Source of the DNA: Prevotellaceae bacterium | GTDB lineage: Bacteria; Bacteroidota; Bacteroidia; Bacteroidales; UBA932 | Direction: 5' to 3' | DNA: 11,910 bases | Assembly (NCBI GenBank): GCA_031287815.1 | Contig: JAITSM010000051.1 | Span: 1-11,910 of the forward strand | In this document: in pieces, positions 1-7,562 of the stretch | Layout of the letters: the number at the start of each line of letters is the position of its first letter | Position numbering within the stretch: position 1 is the stretch's first letter | Position numbers and translations under genes: made by a program | Notes under the pieces: generated by a model | Databases searched by the model: none | The model's input: only the letters and a program-made list of their open reading frames with translations | What the model was told of the DNA's origin: nothing

Positions 1-11
1 TACTTTATATT

Positions 12-239
12 AAGTGGTGTATAAACGCTAGTTCTATTGCCGTCGGCTTTAGCCGACGGTCTAAAGAGGCTTCTTCTCAGATGGGCTTTAGCCATAATAA
101 ACCTGGGCTAAAGCCCGAAAAAGAGGGAACCTCCCATTAAATCCGTTGGCTAAAGCCAACGACAATATCCTCGTTTAGACAAGGTTCTACTTCATCCAAA
201 CAGGGATGTTTACTGGCAAAAGTTGTGTATAAACGGTAG
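12..239. repeat. Direct repeat pair bounding a palindrome cluster
   Basis: Two 20-base direct repeats, at 12-31 (AAGTGGTGTATAAACGCTAG) and 220-239 (AAGTTGTGTATAAACGGTAG), match at 18 of 20 positions. They bracket about 190 bases that contain only palindromic repeats and no credible gene. They are too long to be an ordinary target-site duplication, so they are more likely two copies of a dispersed repeat. The second copy abuts the next element at 241. No gene is supported anywhere in 1-540. Confidence 0.6.
40..161. repeat. Cluster of three REP-like palindromes with a GGCTTTAGCC core
   Basis: Three hairpins share the core GGCTTTAGCC or its complement. At 40-59 CCGTCGGC and GCCGACGG flank TTTA. 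At 83-93 and 106-116 are two inverted 11-base arms, each itself nearly palindromic, around a 12-base spacer. At 144-161 CGTTGGC and GCCAACG flank TAAA. The outer stem bases differ between copies but remain complementary, which suggests selection or mobility at the level of the hairpin. This resembles REP/BIME-type elements, which in other bacteria are linked to IS200/IS605-like Y1 transposases (RAYTs). No such transposase lies in this window. Confidence 0.75.
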
Positions 240-240
240 G

Positions 241-322
241 TCATTGCGAGGAGGAACGACGAAGCAATCCAGAAGATTCCATTCGCTTCCCACTGGATTG
301 CTTCGCTTCGCTCGCAATGACG
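241..322. repeat. Long imperfect inverted repeat, MITE-like
   Basis: The left arm at 241-272 begins TCATTGCGAGGAGGAACGAC and the right arm at 293-322 ends GCTCGCAATGACG. The reverse complement of the right arm matches the left arm except for a short indel region in the middle. The loop is about 20 bases. Translations of this sequence give the well-known spurious peptide VIASEAKQS, seen in intergenic repeats of many bacteria. It is therefore a widespread non-coding mobile or structured repeat rather than a gene. Confidence 0.8.
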
Positions 323-335
323 GGGCGGCTGGCGC

Positions 336-493
336 TGTCCCGTAGGGACAATAGGTTGGTAGAACTATGCATAAACATCCCGCCCTGCCGTCCCGTTAGG
401 GACGGAATGTGAAAATAGCACATGGCGTACCTCCGGCACGCGGGTGGCTGGGCTGTGCATTTTTTCTACCAACATTCCGTCCCTACGGGACGA
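336..493. repeat. Dispersed GTCCCTACGGGAC palindromes, left cluster
   Basis: Three copies of a short palindrome occur at 336-350 (TGTCCCGTAGGGACA), 388-405 (CCGTCCCGTTAGGGACGG) and 475-493 (TTCCGTCCCTACGGGACGA). Copies two and three are in opposite orientation. Each has the companion word GGAATGT on the same side, and copy three also carries the companion TTCTACCAACATTCC. Between them, 424-441 has another imperfect hairpin, CGTACCTCCGGCACG. The same family recurs at 8281-8480. No coding sequence is supported here. Confidence 0.75.
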
Positions 494-537
494 CTTATGG
501 CTACTGAGGTTGTTTTTGGGGGAAAATTAGGTTTTTT

Positions 538-621
538 GAGTTAAGAGTTGGCTTGCGCCAGCAACCTTAAACTTTAAACCTTAAACTAAACAGGCGTCCG
601 CCAACTCTTAGTTCTTAGTTC
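538..621. repeat. Degenerate heptanucleotide tandem array at the ZIP gene stop
   Basis: Twelve consecutive 7-base units fill this stretch. The clearest are CTTAAAC, TTTAAAC and CTTAAAC from 566 to 586, and TTAGTTC twice at 608-621. The two groups are exactly 42 bases apart, so they keep the 7-base register across the GC-rich segment between them. The arms GAGTTGGC and GCCAACTC form an inverted repeat. GC caps GCGCCAGC and GGCGTCCGCC recur, in variant form, in the arrays at 9490 and 11771. The array runs into the stop codon of the ZIP gene at 620-622. Confidence 0.65.
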
Positions 622-1411
622 ATCCCAGCGCCACATCCAGTATCATCATCAGCACGAAGCCGGTCATTACCGACAGGGTTCCGATATTGGAATGTTCGCC
701 CAAATGCGCTTCGGGGATGAGTTCTTCGATTACTACATATAGCATCGCCCCTGCGGCAAAGGCCAGCAGCCAGGGCATATAGGGCGCAATGTAGCCGGCG
801 AGAAACGCCATGGCAAAACCAAACAGCGGCTCTACGGCGCCCGACGCGCAACCCAGTAAAAACGCCTTTCCCGCCTTCATTCCCTCTTGACGGAGCGGCA
901 GCGAAATGGCAGCGCCTTCGGGGAAATTCTGTATGCCGATACCCAACGCCAGCGCCACCGCCGATGCATACATTGCCGGATCGCCGCCGTGCTGCGCCGC
1001 CAGCGCAAACGAAAGCCCTACCGCCATTCCTTCGGGGATATTGTGCAAAGTAACCGCCGACACAAGCAAGGCCGTACGTTTCATAGAGGACGACAACCCT
1101 TCCTGTACGTTGGCCGCCGGATGAAGGTGCGGAATCAGTTTATCCAGCCCAAACAGGAACAACGCCCCGAGCGCGCAGCCGCCGGCGGCAGGCAGCCAGC
1201 CGGCGTATCCCCTGCTTTCTGCCTCCTCAATGGCGGGCGACAACAACCCGAATACGGCGGCAGCAATCATGACCCCTGCGGCAAAGCCGAGAAAAAGCGT
1301 CTGCATCATCCGGCCGGTGCGTTGCCGGAAGAAAAAAACCATTGCCGCACCCAAACAGGTCATAAGGAAAATAAAACCCGTGCCGCCGGCAATCCATGTA
1401 AATTCACGCAT
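620..1411 (-). CDS. ZIP-family divalent metal transporter (GufA/ZupT-like)
   Basis: Predicted inner-membrane permease of the ZIP family, which moves zinc and related divalent metals into the cytoplasm. The 263-residue protein consists of about eight hydrophobic segments. The two family signatures are present: HNIPEG at residues 123-128 and QNFPEG at 161-166, in the two helices that form the binuclear metal site. EELIPE follows at 229-234. A histidine pair, HLH, at 95-97 lies in the loop between helices three and four, where ZIP proteins are often histidine-rich. I start it at the ATG at 1409-1411 because the protein then opens directly into a hydrophobic helix; an upstream ATG at 1456 would add 15 residues and lie almost on the promoter. 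It is a single-gene unit, divergent from the outer-membrane protein. The metal specificity cannot be read from the sequence. Confidence 0.9.
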   Translation of the reverse strand: MREFTWIAGGTGFIFLMTCLGAAMVFFFRQRTGRMMQTLFLGFAAGVMIAAAVFGLLSPAIEEAESRGYAGWLPAAGGCALGALFLFGLDKLIPHLHPAANVQEGLSSSMKRTALLVSAVTLHNIPEGMAVGLSFALAAQHGGDPAMYASAVALALGIGIQNFPEGAAISLPLRQEGMKAGKAFLLGCASGAVEPLFGFAMAFLAGYIAPYMPWLLAFAAGAMLYVVIEELIPEAHLGEHSNIGTLSVMTGFVLMMILDVALG

Positions 1412-1453
1412 AGTATATAGTATTAAAAATAATCCCCTGATTTTTATTTTCCC

Positions 1454-1484
1454 CAAAGATAAATGAAAAATCAGGAACGGCCAA
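1454..1484 (-). promoter_or_regulatory. Candidate promoter of the ZIP transporter gene
   Basis: On the minus strand, TATCTTTG (1461 to 1454) matches the Bacteroidota -7 consensus TAnnTTTG at every defined position. A -33-like TTGG lies at 1484-1481, with a 19-base spacer. The start codon at 1411 is about 43 bases downstream. The -33 element falls inside the first unit of the heptad array that begins at 1478. Confidence 0.6.
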
Positions 1485-1554
1485 CGGCAGTTGCCAGTTT
1501 ACAGTCGGCAGTTCGCCATTAACCGTTAACCGTTGGTTGTTGACCGTGAACTTT
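1478..1554. repeat. Degenerate heptanucleotide tandem array between divergent genes
   Basis: Eleven consecutive 7-base units, most ending in GT. Examples are CGGCAGT (1485), TGCCAGT (1492), TTACAGT (1499), CGGCAGT (1506), TAACCGT (1520 and 1527), TGGTTGT (1534) and TGACCGT (1541). The period fades after 1554. The word differs from those of the other arrays in this window, but the period is the same. It lies in the roughly 310-base intergenic region between the ZIP gene and the outer-membrane protein gene; the rest of that region is AT-rich and contains promoters. Confidence 0.65.
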
Positions 1555-1682
1555 TCCACAGTTAAAACCTTAGGTGAGCAACGAAAGCAAGAGGAACCCT
1601 GCATGTAATGTTAATATCTATACTTTAACATTTCTTAACAACTTTGTATTTTTGAGTAAATTTTTTCGTAACATTTATATTG

Positions 1683-1690
1683 TTTCTTTG
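1683..1690 (+). promoter_or_regulatory. Possible -7 element for the outer-membrane protein gene
   Basis: TTTCTTTG matches the Bacteroidota -7 consensus TAnnTTTG at five of six defined positions and lies 33 bases before the ATG at 1724. The region where a -33 element would be expected (about 1660-1664) is a T-run. The flanking DNA from 1621 to 1723 is very AT-rich. No Shine-Dalgarno sequence is evident before the start, which is common in this phylum. Confidence 0.35.
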
Positions 1691-1723
1691 CATTTGAAAA
1701 ACTTATTTTAAAAATCACATTCT

Positions 1724-4700
1724 ATGAAATCAAAAATTTTTGTACGTTTTGCAAGTTTGCTTTGCGGCTTGCTTTTTGTTTGTGCATCGCATGCACAGGT
1801 AACCACCGGCAGTATCAGCGGCGCGGTGAAAGACAGTAAGGGAGAGCCGCTGGCAGGGGCTGTCGTTGTAGCAGTTCATGTTCCTACAGGTACGAAGTAT
1901 AATGTTACTTCGGATGGTAAAGGAAACTATCAATTACAGAATATGCGTATCGGAGGACCTTATACGTTGGAATTTTCTTTTGTAGGTTTCACACAAATGT
2001 CTTTTAACAATATTACGTTGACATTGGGTGAAGACTATAAACAAAATGTAACCTTAACGGAAGACACGAAATTATTGGATGAAGTGGTAGTGTTGGGTAA
2101 TCCTAACCCCATTATTTCAGCCAGCCGGACAGGTGCACAGGAAATTATCACACGCGATAAAATGGATAAACTTCCGACATTTAATCGCTCATTAAACGAT
2201 TTTACGAAATTGACGCCAATGAGCAGCGGGAATAATTTTGGCGGCATCTCTTATCGTTTTAATAATGTAACGGTGGACGGCGCGTCGTTTAACAACTCTT
2301 TCGGATTAAGTTCCGCTTTGGGCGCATCCGGTGTGGAACCTATTTCACTGGAGGCCTTGGAGCAAATACAGGTGATGATCGCTCCTTACGACGTCCGTAA
2401 TGGCGGCTTTACAGGCGCGGGCATCAACTCCGTAACCAAATCGGGCTCCAATGACTTTCATGCTTCGGCGTATATGTATGTTAAAAGCCCTTCACTTATG
2501 GGCTACCGTGTGAAAGACCAAATTCAATCGGTTACCGATTTTTCCAATCATCAATATGGACTTAGTTTATCGGGTGCATTGATAAAAAATAAATTATTCT
2601 TCTACCTCAATGCAGAAATGGATCGTCAAGAAAGTCCTATTAACTATACTACGGAAAACTCAGTCGTAGAAGCATCGGTATTGCAGGATTTATCCGATTT
2701 CCTTGAAACGGATCTCGGTTATAATCCCGGTAGTTTTGACATGAAAAAGACGGATACGCAAGCTAACCGGATAACTGCCCGCTTAGATTGGAATATCAAT
2801 GCTAAAAATGCACTTAGTGTGAAGTATTATTATTTAAAATCATTTAACACTAATAATCCATCCTCGTCAAATGCTCCGGCAAACGGGCGGGGGCCAAATC
2901 AATATTCCATTCCGTATTCTTCTACATTTTACCGTACCAATAATAATTTTAATATATTCATTGCCGACTTGAATACTATTATCAACGATAAAATGAGTAA
3001 TTATTTAAAAGTTGGTTATTCCAGAATCCGGGATTTCCGGGATGTGGATGGCGGATTTTTCCCGCAAGTAGATATTTTAAATGGCAATAACCAAGCTTAT
3101 ACTACCTTTGGGACAGAAGCCAACTCCTACAATAATCAATTGGACTCGGATATTTGGCAAATACAGGATAACTTTATTCTTCATTTGGGGAAACACCAAA
3201 TTACCATTGGTACACAAAGCGATTATCGCGCTTTTGTAAATGGATTTGCGCAAAACTATCCGGGGGCTTGGGTGTTTAAAACGGTAGATGATTTTAAATT
3301 TAATGTATTGGCGACGAAAGATTATTTAAGAACTCATAATGGAAATATAAGCGGTTTCAATATTACGAGTTATGACCCGACAGTATATGGATTTGCCTCT
3401 ACTGTTACGGGGATTACCAACTCGGCGACTACCGGCAATACTTACTATGCTCAAAAGTATGCGATGGGCGACGAATTTCCTTTTGCAAAAGTAAATGTGT
3501 TGCAACTTGGATTTTACATACAAGATAAGTGGAAAATAAATGACAAAATTAATGTTACTGGTGGTTTACGTGTAGATATTCCTGTTTTCCTTACAGATCT
3601 TCAAGAAAACCCAACGGTTGCCACCGAAGCCTATCGCGATGGGATTACCATTGATGTGTCAAAATATCCGGGCGCACGGCCGATACTTTCGCCCCGTTTG
3701 GGTTTCAATTATCAACCGTTTGAAGACGGGTCGTTGCAAATACGTGGGGGTACGGGATTATTTTCGGGTACGCCTCCTTACGTATGGATAAGTAATCAGG
3801 CAGGTAATAATGGCGTACTGTTCGGGGATTTGAATATCAGGAATAACGATTTGCAAACACTTGGATTTACAGGCGACGTCAATACTTATAAACCGGCTGC
3901 CGGTGTGGCTACCCGTGCCGATATTTCGATTACTGACCCCGATTTCAATTATCCGAATTTGTGGAAAACCAATTTAGCGGCCGATTATAAATTTGGCGAC
4001 GGATGGGTTGCCACCATTGAACTGTTATATTCAAAAGATTTAAATGCCATTTACCATGATAATATAGGATTAGTTACAACGGACTATTTTGTTAATGATG
4101 GCGGCGCAGGTAATAAACGTCCGTTTTTTACCGGGCAATACTATAGTGATGTGCCCGGCAACCAAAAAGGCGCTAATAATGTGATAATGTTACGCAATAC
4201 CGACAAAGGATATTCTTTCTTCGGTACGGCACAATTGCAGAAAACATTTTACGACGGATTGTTGAAAGGCTTATACGTAAATGTATCCTACACGATGGGG
4301 AAAGCCAAAGGCGTTACCGACGGAACTTCTTCTGTGGCCTTGTCTGCATGGAGATACCGCGCAGCCGTTGATCCTAATGCACAAGAACTCGGTTACAGCG
4401 CAGGGGCGTTTGACGGACGGTTTTTAGCTTCTGCCTTTTATACGGCGAATTGGAGTAAAAATGCCGCTACTAACTTCGGCTTGGTTTATCAAGTTTACCG
4501 CCCGTTCCGTTATTCATATACCTATAATGGGGATGCTAATGGAGACCGCATATCTACGAATGATTTAATTTACATCCCAAGAAGTTTTGATGAAGTAAAA
4601 GACAATTTGGTCGCCGGCGATTTTGCTAATCAGACGGAAGCTTGGGAAGCAATGGACGCCTTTATTGCCCAAGACCCCTATTTAAGCAAACATCGCGGGG

Positions 4701-5065
4701 AATACGCCGAACGTAACGGCGCAGTGGCTCCTTTCGCACATCAAGTAGATTTGAGTATTTATCATGACTTTAAAATATTTCAAGGTAACGGACGTTCTCA
4801 TGCATTACGTTTTAGTTTTGATATAGCTAACTTCTTAAATTTATTAAATAAAGATTGGGGCGTTCAGCAAACTACGGTTTTGGGAAACCAACAGTACCAA
4901 TTTTTAGCGAGGACGGAAGCGCCGTCAGCCGCAAATAATTACACATTAAAATATGCCATGCAAAAGGAATATAGTGCGGGTAAAAATTTGACGGAAACAT
5001 TTCAAGATTATATAGGCAGTGCTTCCCGTTGGCAAATGGTGTTTGGGATTAAGTACATGTTTTAA
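1724..5065 (+). CDS. Oar-like TonB-dependent outer-membrane protein
   Basis: A 1113-residue outer-membrane beta-barrel protein. Residues 1-24 are a signal peptide ending in SHA before Q25. Residues about 27-112 form a carboxypeptidase-regulatory-like (CarboxypepD_reg) domain containing SGAVKDSKGEPLAGAVV. The stretch LLDEVVVLGN marks the junction to a TonB plug-like domain, to about residue 235. The rest is barrel, ending in the aromatic WQMVFGIKYMF expected for outer-membrane insertion. It resembles the Oar family more than SusC: there is no SusD partner downstream, where the terminator at 5087 follows, and the plug region has the SVTKSGSN motif typical of Oar-like barrels. In Myxococcus, Oar is involved in development and protein export; the substrate here is unknown. 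Codon use is clearly AT-richer than that of the flanking genes. It is probably monocistronic. Confidence 0.88.
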   Translation: MKSKIFVRFASLLCGLLFVCASHAQVTTGSISGAVKDSKGEPLAGAVVVAVHVPTGTKYNVTSDGKGNYQLQNMRIGGPYTLEFSFVGFTQMSFNNITLTLGEDYKQNVTLTEDTKLLDEVVVLGNPNPIISASRTGAQEIITRDKMDKLPTFNRSLNDFTKLTPMSSGNNFGGISYRFNNVTVDGASFNNSFGLSSALGASGVEPISLEALEQIQVMIAPYDVRNGGFTGAGINSVTKSGSNDFHASAYMYVKSPSLMGYRVKDQIQSVTDFSNHQYGLSLSGALIKNKLFFYLNAEMDRQESPINYTTENSVVEASVLQDLSDFLETDLGYNPGSFDMKKTDTQANRITARLDWNINAKNALSVKYYYLKSFNTNNPSSSNAPANGRGPNQYSIPYSSTFYRTNNNFNIFIADLNTIINDKMSNYLKVGYSRIRDFRDVDGGFFPQVDILNGNNQAYTTFGTEANSYNNQLDSDIWQIQDNFILHLGKHQITIGTQSDYRAFVNGFAQNYPGAWVFKTVDDFKFNVLATKDYLRTHNGNISGFNITSYDPTVYGFASTVTGITNSATTGNTYYAQKYAMGDEFPFAKVNVLQLGFYIQDKWKINDKINVTGGLRVDIPVFLTDLQENPTVATEAYRDGITIDVSKYPGARPILSPRLGFNYQPFEDGSLQIRGGTGLFSGTPPYVWISNQAGNNGVLFGDLNIRNNDLQTLGFTGDVNTYKPAAGVATRADISITDPDFNYPNLWKTNLAADYKFGDGWVATIELLYSKDLNAIYHDNIGLVTTDYFVNDGGAGNKRPFFTGQYYSDVPGNQKGANNVIMLRNTDKGYSFFGTAQLQKTFYDGLLKGLYVNVSYTMGKAKGVTDGTSSVALSAWRYRAAVDPNAQELGYSAGAFDGRFLASAFYTANWSKNAATNFGLVYQVYRPFRYSYTYNGDANGDRISTNDLIYIPRSFDEVKDNLVAGDFANQTEAWEAMDAFIAQDPYLSKHRGEYAERNGAVAPFAHQVDLSIYHDFKIFQGNGRSHALRFSFDIANFLNLLNKDWGVQQTTVLGNQQYQFLARTEAPSAANNYTLKYAMQKEYSAGKNLTETFQDYIGSASRWQMVFGIKYMF

Positions 5066-5086
5066 GTATTATTCCACAAAATAAAC

Positions 5087-5124
5087 AAGCAGCCGCCCCG
5101 AACGGGGCGGCTGCTTTTATTCTT
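5087..5124 (+). terminator. Strong rho-independent terminator, probably bidirectional
   Basis: A perfect 13-base-pair stem (AAGCAGCCGCCCC with GGGGCGGCTGCTT) and a GAAC loop are followed by TTATTCTT on the plus strand. It lies 22 bases after the stop of the outer-membrane protein gene. On the minus strand the same stem is followed by GTTTATTTTG, so it could also end the convergent lpxH-side transcript. Confidence 0.9.
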
Positions 5125-5157
5125 ATAAATAAAGGTTACAGCTTTACTCTTGATGCG

Positions 5158-5889
5158 TCATTCCCACTTCTTCAGCTCCACCTTTTCGCCGTCGAATACG
5201 GCGTATTCGCAGCCTTTGAGCCATTCTCCGAGGATGGTCAGCTGGGAGTGTTCGCCGGCGGGCCATTGTACCGGCGTGTGGAAATGCCCGAAAATAAAAT
5301 GATGTACCGGATGTGCCCGGCAGTATTGTTTGGCAAATTGGACAATGGGCTCTTCCTCGCCCCGGAAGGGAATAGCAATGCCTTTCGAGAGCCGGCTATG
5401 GTGCGACCAGCGATGTGCAAACGCCACGCCCCAGCGCGGATGAATAGCAAGAAAACATTTCTGGAATACGCGGTTGGTAAATACCCACCGTAGCCGGCGG
5501 TAACTTTTGGCCAATTGCCCCACGTTGTCGCCATGCGCAAGGTAGAAATTTTGCCGTTCCAAAGTTATTTCCAGCGGCGCGTGGTGCACGGTGATGCCTG
5601 TTTCCGCCGGCAGGTAATCAAATATCCACAGGTCGTGATTGCCGGGAAAGAAATGTACGGGAATGCCCCTGTCGGTTAGTTCCGCCAGCTTGCCCAGCGT
5701 GCGTGTAAACCCGCGCGGGGCAACGGTTTTATATTCACACCAGAAATCGAAAATATCGCCCAGCAGGAAAACGGCGGCGGCATCGTTTTTTATTTCGTCC
5801 AGCCACTGCACAAAACGCCGTTCCCGCGTGCGGGCGTCGCCCACCGCCGCTAATCCCAAGTGCGTATCCGCTGCAAAATAATACTTCAT
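5158..5889 (-). CDS. lpxH: UDP-2,3-diacylglucosamine diphosphatase (LpxH-like)
   Basis: A 243-residue calcineurin-like metallophosphoesterase, probably the enzyme that cleaves UDP-2,3-diacylglucosamine to lipid X and UMP in lipid A synthesis at the cytoplasmic face of the inner membrane. All metal-site motifs of the superfamily are visible: DTH at residues 8-10, GDIFD at 44-48, GNHD at 83-86, HGD at 119-121 and GHFH at 201-204. Residues about 124-180 form a basic, aromatic insertion like the helical cap that binds the acyl chains in LpxH. The length is normal for the family. It is the last gene of the minus-strand cluster, 36 bases after the TlpA-like gene. A different phosphoesterase specificity (LpxH2-like or another) cannot be excluded by reading alone. 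Confidence 0.85.
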   Translation of the reverse strand: MKYYFAADTHLGLAAVGDARTRERRFVQWLDEIKNDAAAVFLLGDIFDFWCEYKTVAPRGFTRTLGKLAELTDRGIPVHFFPGNHDLWIFDYLPAETGITVHHAPLEITLERQNFYLAHGDNVGQLAKSYRRLRWVFTNRVFQKCFLAIHPRWGVAFAHRWSHHSRLSKGIAIPFRGEEEPIVQFAKQYCRAHPVHHFIFGHFHTPVQWPAGEHSQLTILGEWLKGCEYAVFDGEKVELKKWE

Positions 5890-5925
5890 GAAATCCCTAT
5901 ACCTGTAAATCCCTGCATTGGCAAA

Positions 5926-7080
5926 TCATTTCAGGGCTTTGATAATCGCTTTTTCTATTTCCCGGTTCGACAGGTTGGCGGCTATAATATCGCCGCCTTT
6001 ATCGATAAGGAAGGCGGACGGGAATTTTGTAACATTATAAGTGCGCAATACCGGCGAAGCCGCGCCCAGCCCGTCGCACACATTTATCCACGGCAGTTCC
6101 TGGTCGGCAATTGCTTTTGCCCATAAGGTCTTGTCCGTATCGAACGCCACCTGGTAAATCGCCAGGCCGTCCGGATGGTATTTTTCGTACAGCGCTTTCA
6201 AGTCGTTGTTGTACATCAATTGCGTTTTGTCCGTCGATACCCAGAAATAAAGTAAAATCACATTCCCCTTCAGCGATGACAGGGGCACCGCCTGCGCCGA
6301 CCTGTCGGGCAGCTTCACGTCGATGAAGCCGGCTTCGGAAGCGGTTTCCATTTTCGACAGCAAGTCCATTTGGCGGAAGCGGTATTCGTACTCATCCCGC
6401 AGCGCCGCTACATATTCGGATGCGGGATAATTCACCTTCAAAGAATCGTGCGCCATTCTGAAATAAATAGCGTCTTCATTGCGCGAAAAGACAGGCAAGC
6501 CGTTGGGCAACGACTGGTTTAACGCCGCCACGCAGGCCAGCGAGTTTATATTTTTTACGATAAACTGCACCGCCTGCCGGTACTGTTTCACATACACATC
6601 GCCCAGCTCCCGGTTCCACCTGTCGGGAATTCCGGCATTCCCCACGCGCGCCTGTTCCGCATTGACCAGCGCCATCAACGAATCGAAACGGTGCGACGAT
6701 TCCAGCAGCCGCCTGTTCAGCGATTGCAGCAGGGCGGATTCTTCGGAGCCTTCCACCGTATAGTTATAGTCGCCTTTTTTCGCACGGATGACGATATGTT
6801 CGTTTTCCTTCACCAGCAACGATGCGCGTGCGGAAGAATCAATAGACACCGACACGAATACCGGCGCAAATTGTTTGCCCGGCTGTTTGATTTTGTACCG
6901 GAAACATCCGTGCGCGTCGGCGCGCAGGGTGTCCAGTAAAATTTGCGAAACCGCGCCTTGCCGGATTAAGGTGATTTTTGCGTTTGCGCCATTCTCCACG
7001 CAACCGCTGACCGTCGCCGAAGGCCGGCTGCAAGCCGCCGCCAGAACAGGCGCTATGATCAGAAAAAAACGTTTTATCAT
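5926..7080 (-). CDS. DUF4369/TlpA-like lipoprotein lacking the CxxC active site
   Basis: A 384-residue predicted lipoprotein. The lipobox LAAAC puts the lipidated cysteine at residue 17. Residues about 22-115 resemble the DUF4369 beta domain found ahead of many Bacteroidota thioredoxin-like proteins. Residues about 115-245 are helical and charged. Residues about 250-384 have a thioredoxin-like fold pattern: LKGNVILLYFW, then a cis-proline loop VTKFPSAFLID. Where TlpA and ResA have WCxxC, this protein has WVSTDKTQ at 280-287, and no cysteine is near it (the only one in the domain is C335). It therefore cannot act as an ordinary thiol-disulfide oxidoreductase and may be a binding or chaperone-like relative. 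It lies between the HIT gene and lpxH in the same direction, probably in one transcript. Confidence 0.85.
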   Translation of the reverse strand: MIKRFFLIIAPVLAAACSRPSATVSGCVENGANAKITLIRQGAVSQILLDTLRADAHGCFRYKIKQPGKQFAPVFVSVSIDSSARASLLVKENEHIVIRAKKGDYNYTVEGSEESALLQSLNRRLLESSHRFDSLMALVNAEQARVGNAGIPDRWNRELGDVYVKQYRQAVQFIVKNINSLACVAALNQSLPNGLPVFSRNEDAIYFRMAHDSLKVNYPASEYVAALRDEYEYRFRQMDLLSKMETASEAGFIDVKLPDRSAQAVPLSSLKGNVILLYFWVSTDKTQLMYNNDLKALYEKYHPDGLAIYQVAFDTDKTLWAKAIADQELPWINVCDGLGAASPVLRTYNVTKFPSAFLIDKGGDIIAANLSNREIEKAIIKALK

Positions 7081-7119
7081 AATAGGTTAATATGCTAATG
7101 TGACTAATTTAAGATTCGT

Positions 7120-7168
7120 TTAGAACTAAGAATTAACTCATACTTCATACCTCATACTTCATACCTCA
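7120..7168. repeat. Heptanucleotide tandem array overlapping the HIT gene 3' end
   Basis: Seven consecutive 7-base units are TTAGAAC, TAAGAAT, TAACTCA, then TACTTCA, TACCTCA, TACTTCA, TACCTCA. The last four are an exact alternation. The array covers the stop codon (7152-7154) and nearly all of the last five sense codons of the HIT-family gene on the minus strand, and continues into the 71-base gap before the TlpA-like gene. Confidence 0.75.
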
Positions 7169-7556
7169 TGTGTTTGCTGATAGCGTCGGCGAGGGCGGCC
7201 ATTTCTTCCGTAGGCAGCTGCAGCTTCGGCCGGCGGAAATCCACATCCGATTCGCTATTCAGCGGCACCAGGTGAATGTGCGCATGCGGCACTTCCAGCC
7301 CCAGCACCACCACGCCGATACGCTTGCATGGCACACTGCGCCGGATAGCTCCCGCCACCTGCTGCGCAAACCGGAACAAATCGCCCAGCAGCGCCGGCGG
7401 CAAATCGAATAGATAGTCGGTTTCCTGTTTCGGAATGACCAGCGCATGCCCTCTGGACAGCGGGTTGATGTCAAGGAAAGCATAAAACCGGTCGTCTTCC
7501 GCCAGCTTGTAACTGGGGATTTCGCCTTTCACGATTTTGGTAAAAATGGTACTCAT
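7152..7556 (-). CDS. HIT-family nucleotide hydrolase/transferase (HinT-like)
   Basis: A 134-residue cytoplasmic protein of the histidine triad superfamily, whose HinT-type members hydrolyse nucleoside phosphoramidates and related AMP derivatives. The N-terminus MSTIFTKIVKGEIPSYK and the central FLDINPLSRGHALVIPK are typical. The histidine triad HAHIHLVP (His-phi-His-phi-His) is at residues 91-98; the middle part of the family motif is intact. The end, MRYEV, is encoded inside a 7-base repeat array, so the natural C-terminus may have been replaced or lengthened by repeat sequence. It lies 50 bases after greA, an arrangement I recall as recurring in Bacteroidota. The physiological substrate is not evident. 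Confidence 0.92.
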   Translation of the reverse strand: MSTIFTKIVKGEIPSYKLAEDDRFYAFLDINPLSRGHALVIPKQETDYLFDLPPALLGDLFRFAQQVAGAIRRSVPCKRIGVVVLGLEVPHAHIHLVPLNSESDVDFRRPKLQLPTEEMAALADAISKHMRYEV

Positions 7557-7562
7557 TATTTT

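Noticed and set aside
12..239. Direct repeats as target-site duplications of an insertion sequence
   Set aside because: At 20 bases with two mismatches they are longer and less exact than expected, and the enclosed DNA has no transposase or terminal inverted repeats joined to them.
241..423. A 60-codon minus-strand frame
   Set aside because: It is a translation of the inverted repeat at 241-322 and the adjacent palindromes and contains the known spurious peptide VIASEAKQS.
1..540. tRNA or other structured RNA gene in the left gene-free island
   Set aside because: The hairpins are simple repeats; I found no cloverleaf pattern or other known RNA signature.
887..1420. A 177-codon plus-strand frame opposite the ZIP gene
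   Set aside because: It has low-complexity arginine/glutamine-rich content and lies antisense to intact ZIP motifs.
1404..1604. A 66-codon minus-strand frame upstream of the ZIP gene
   Set aside because: Its sequence is mostly the translation of the heptad array at 1478-1554 and it overlaps the ZIP promoter.
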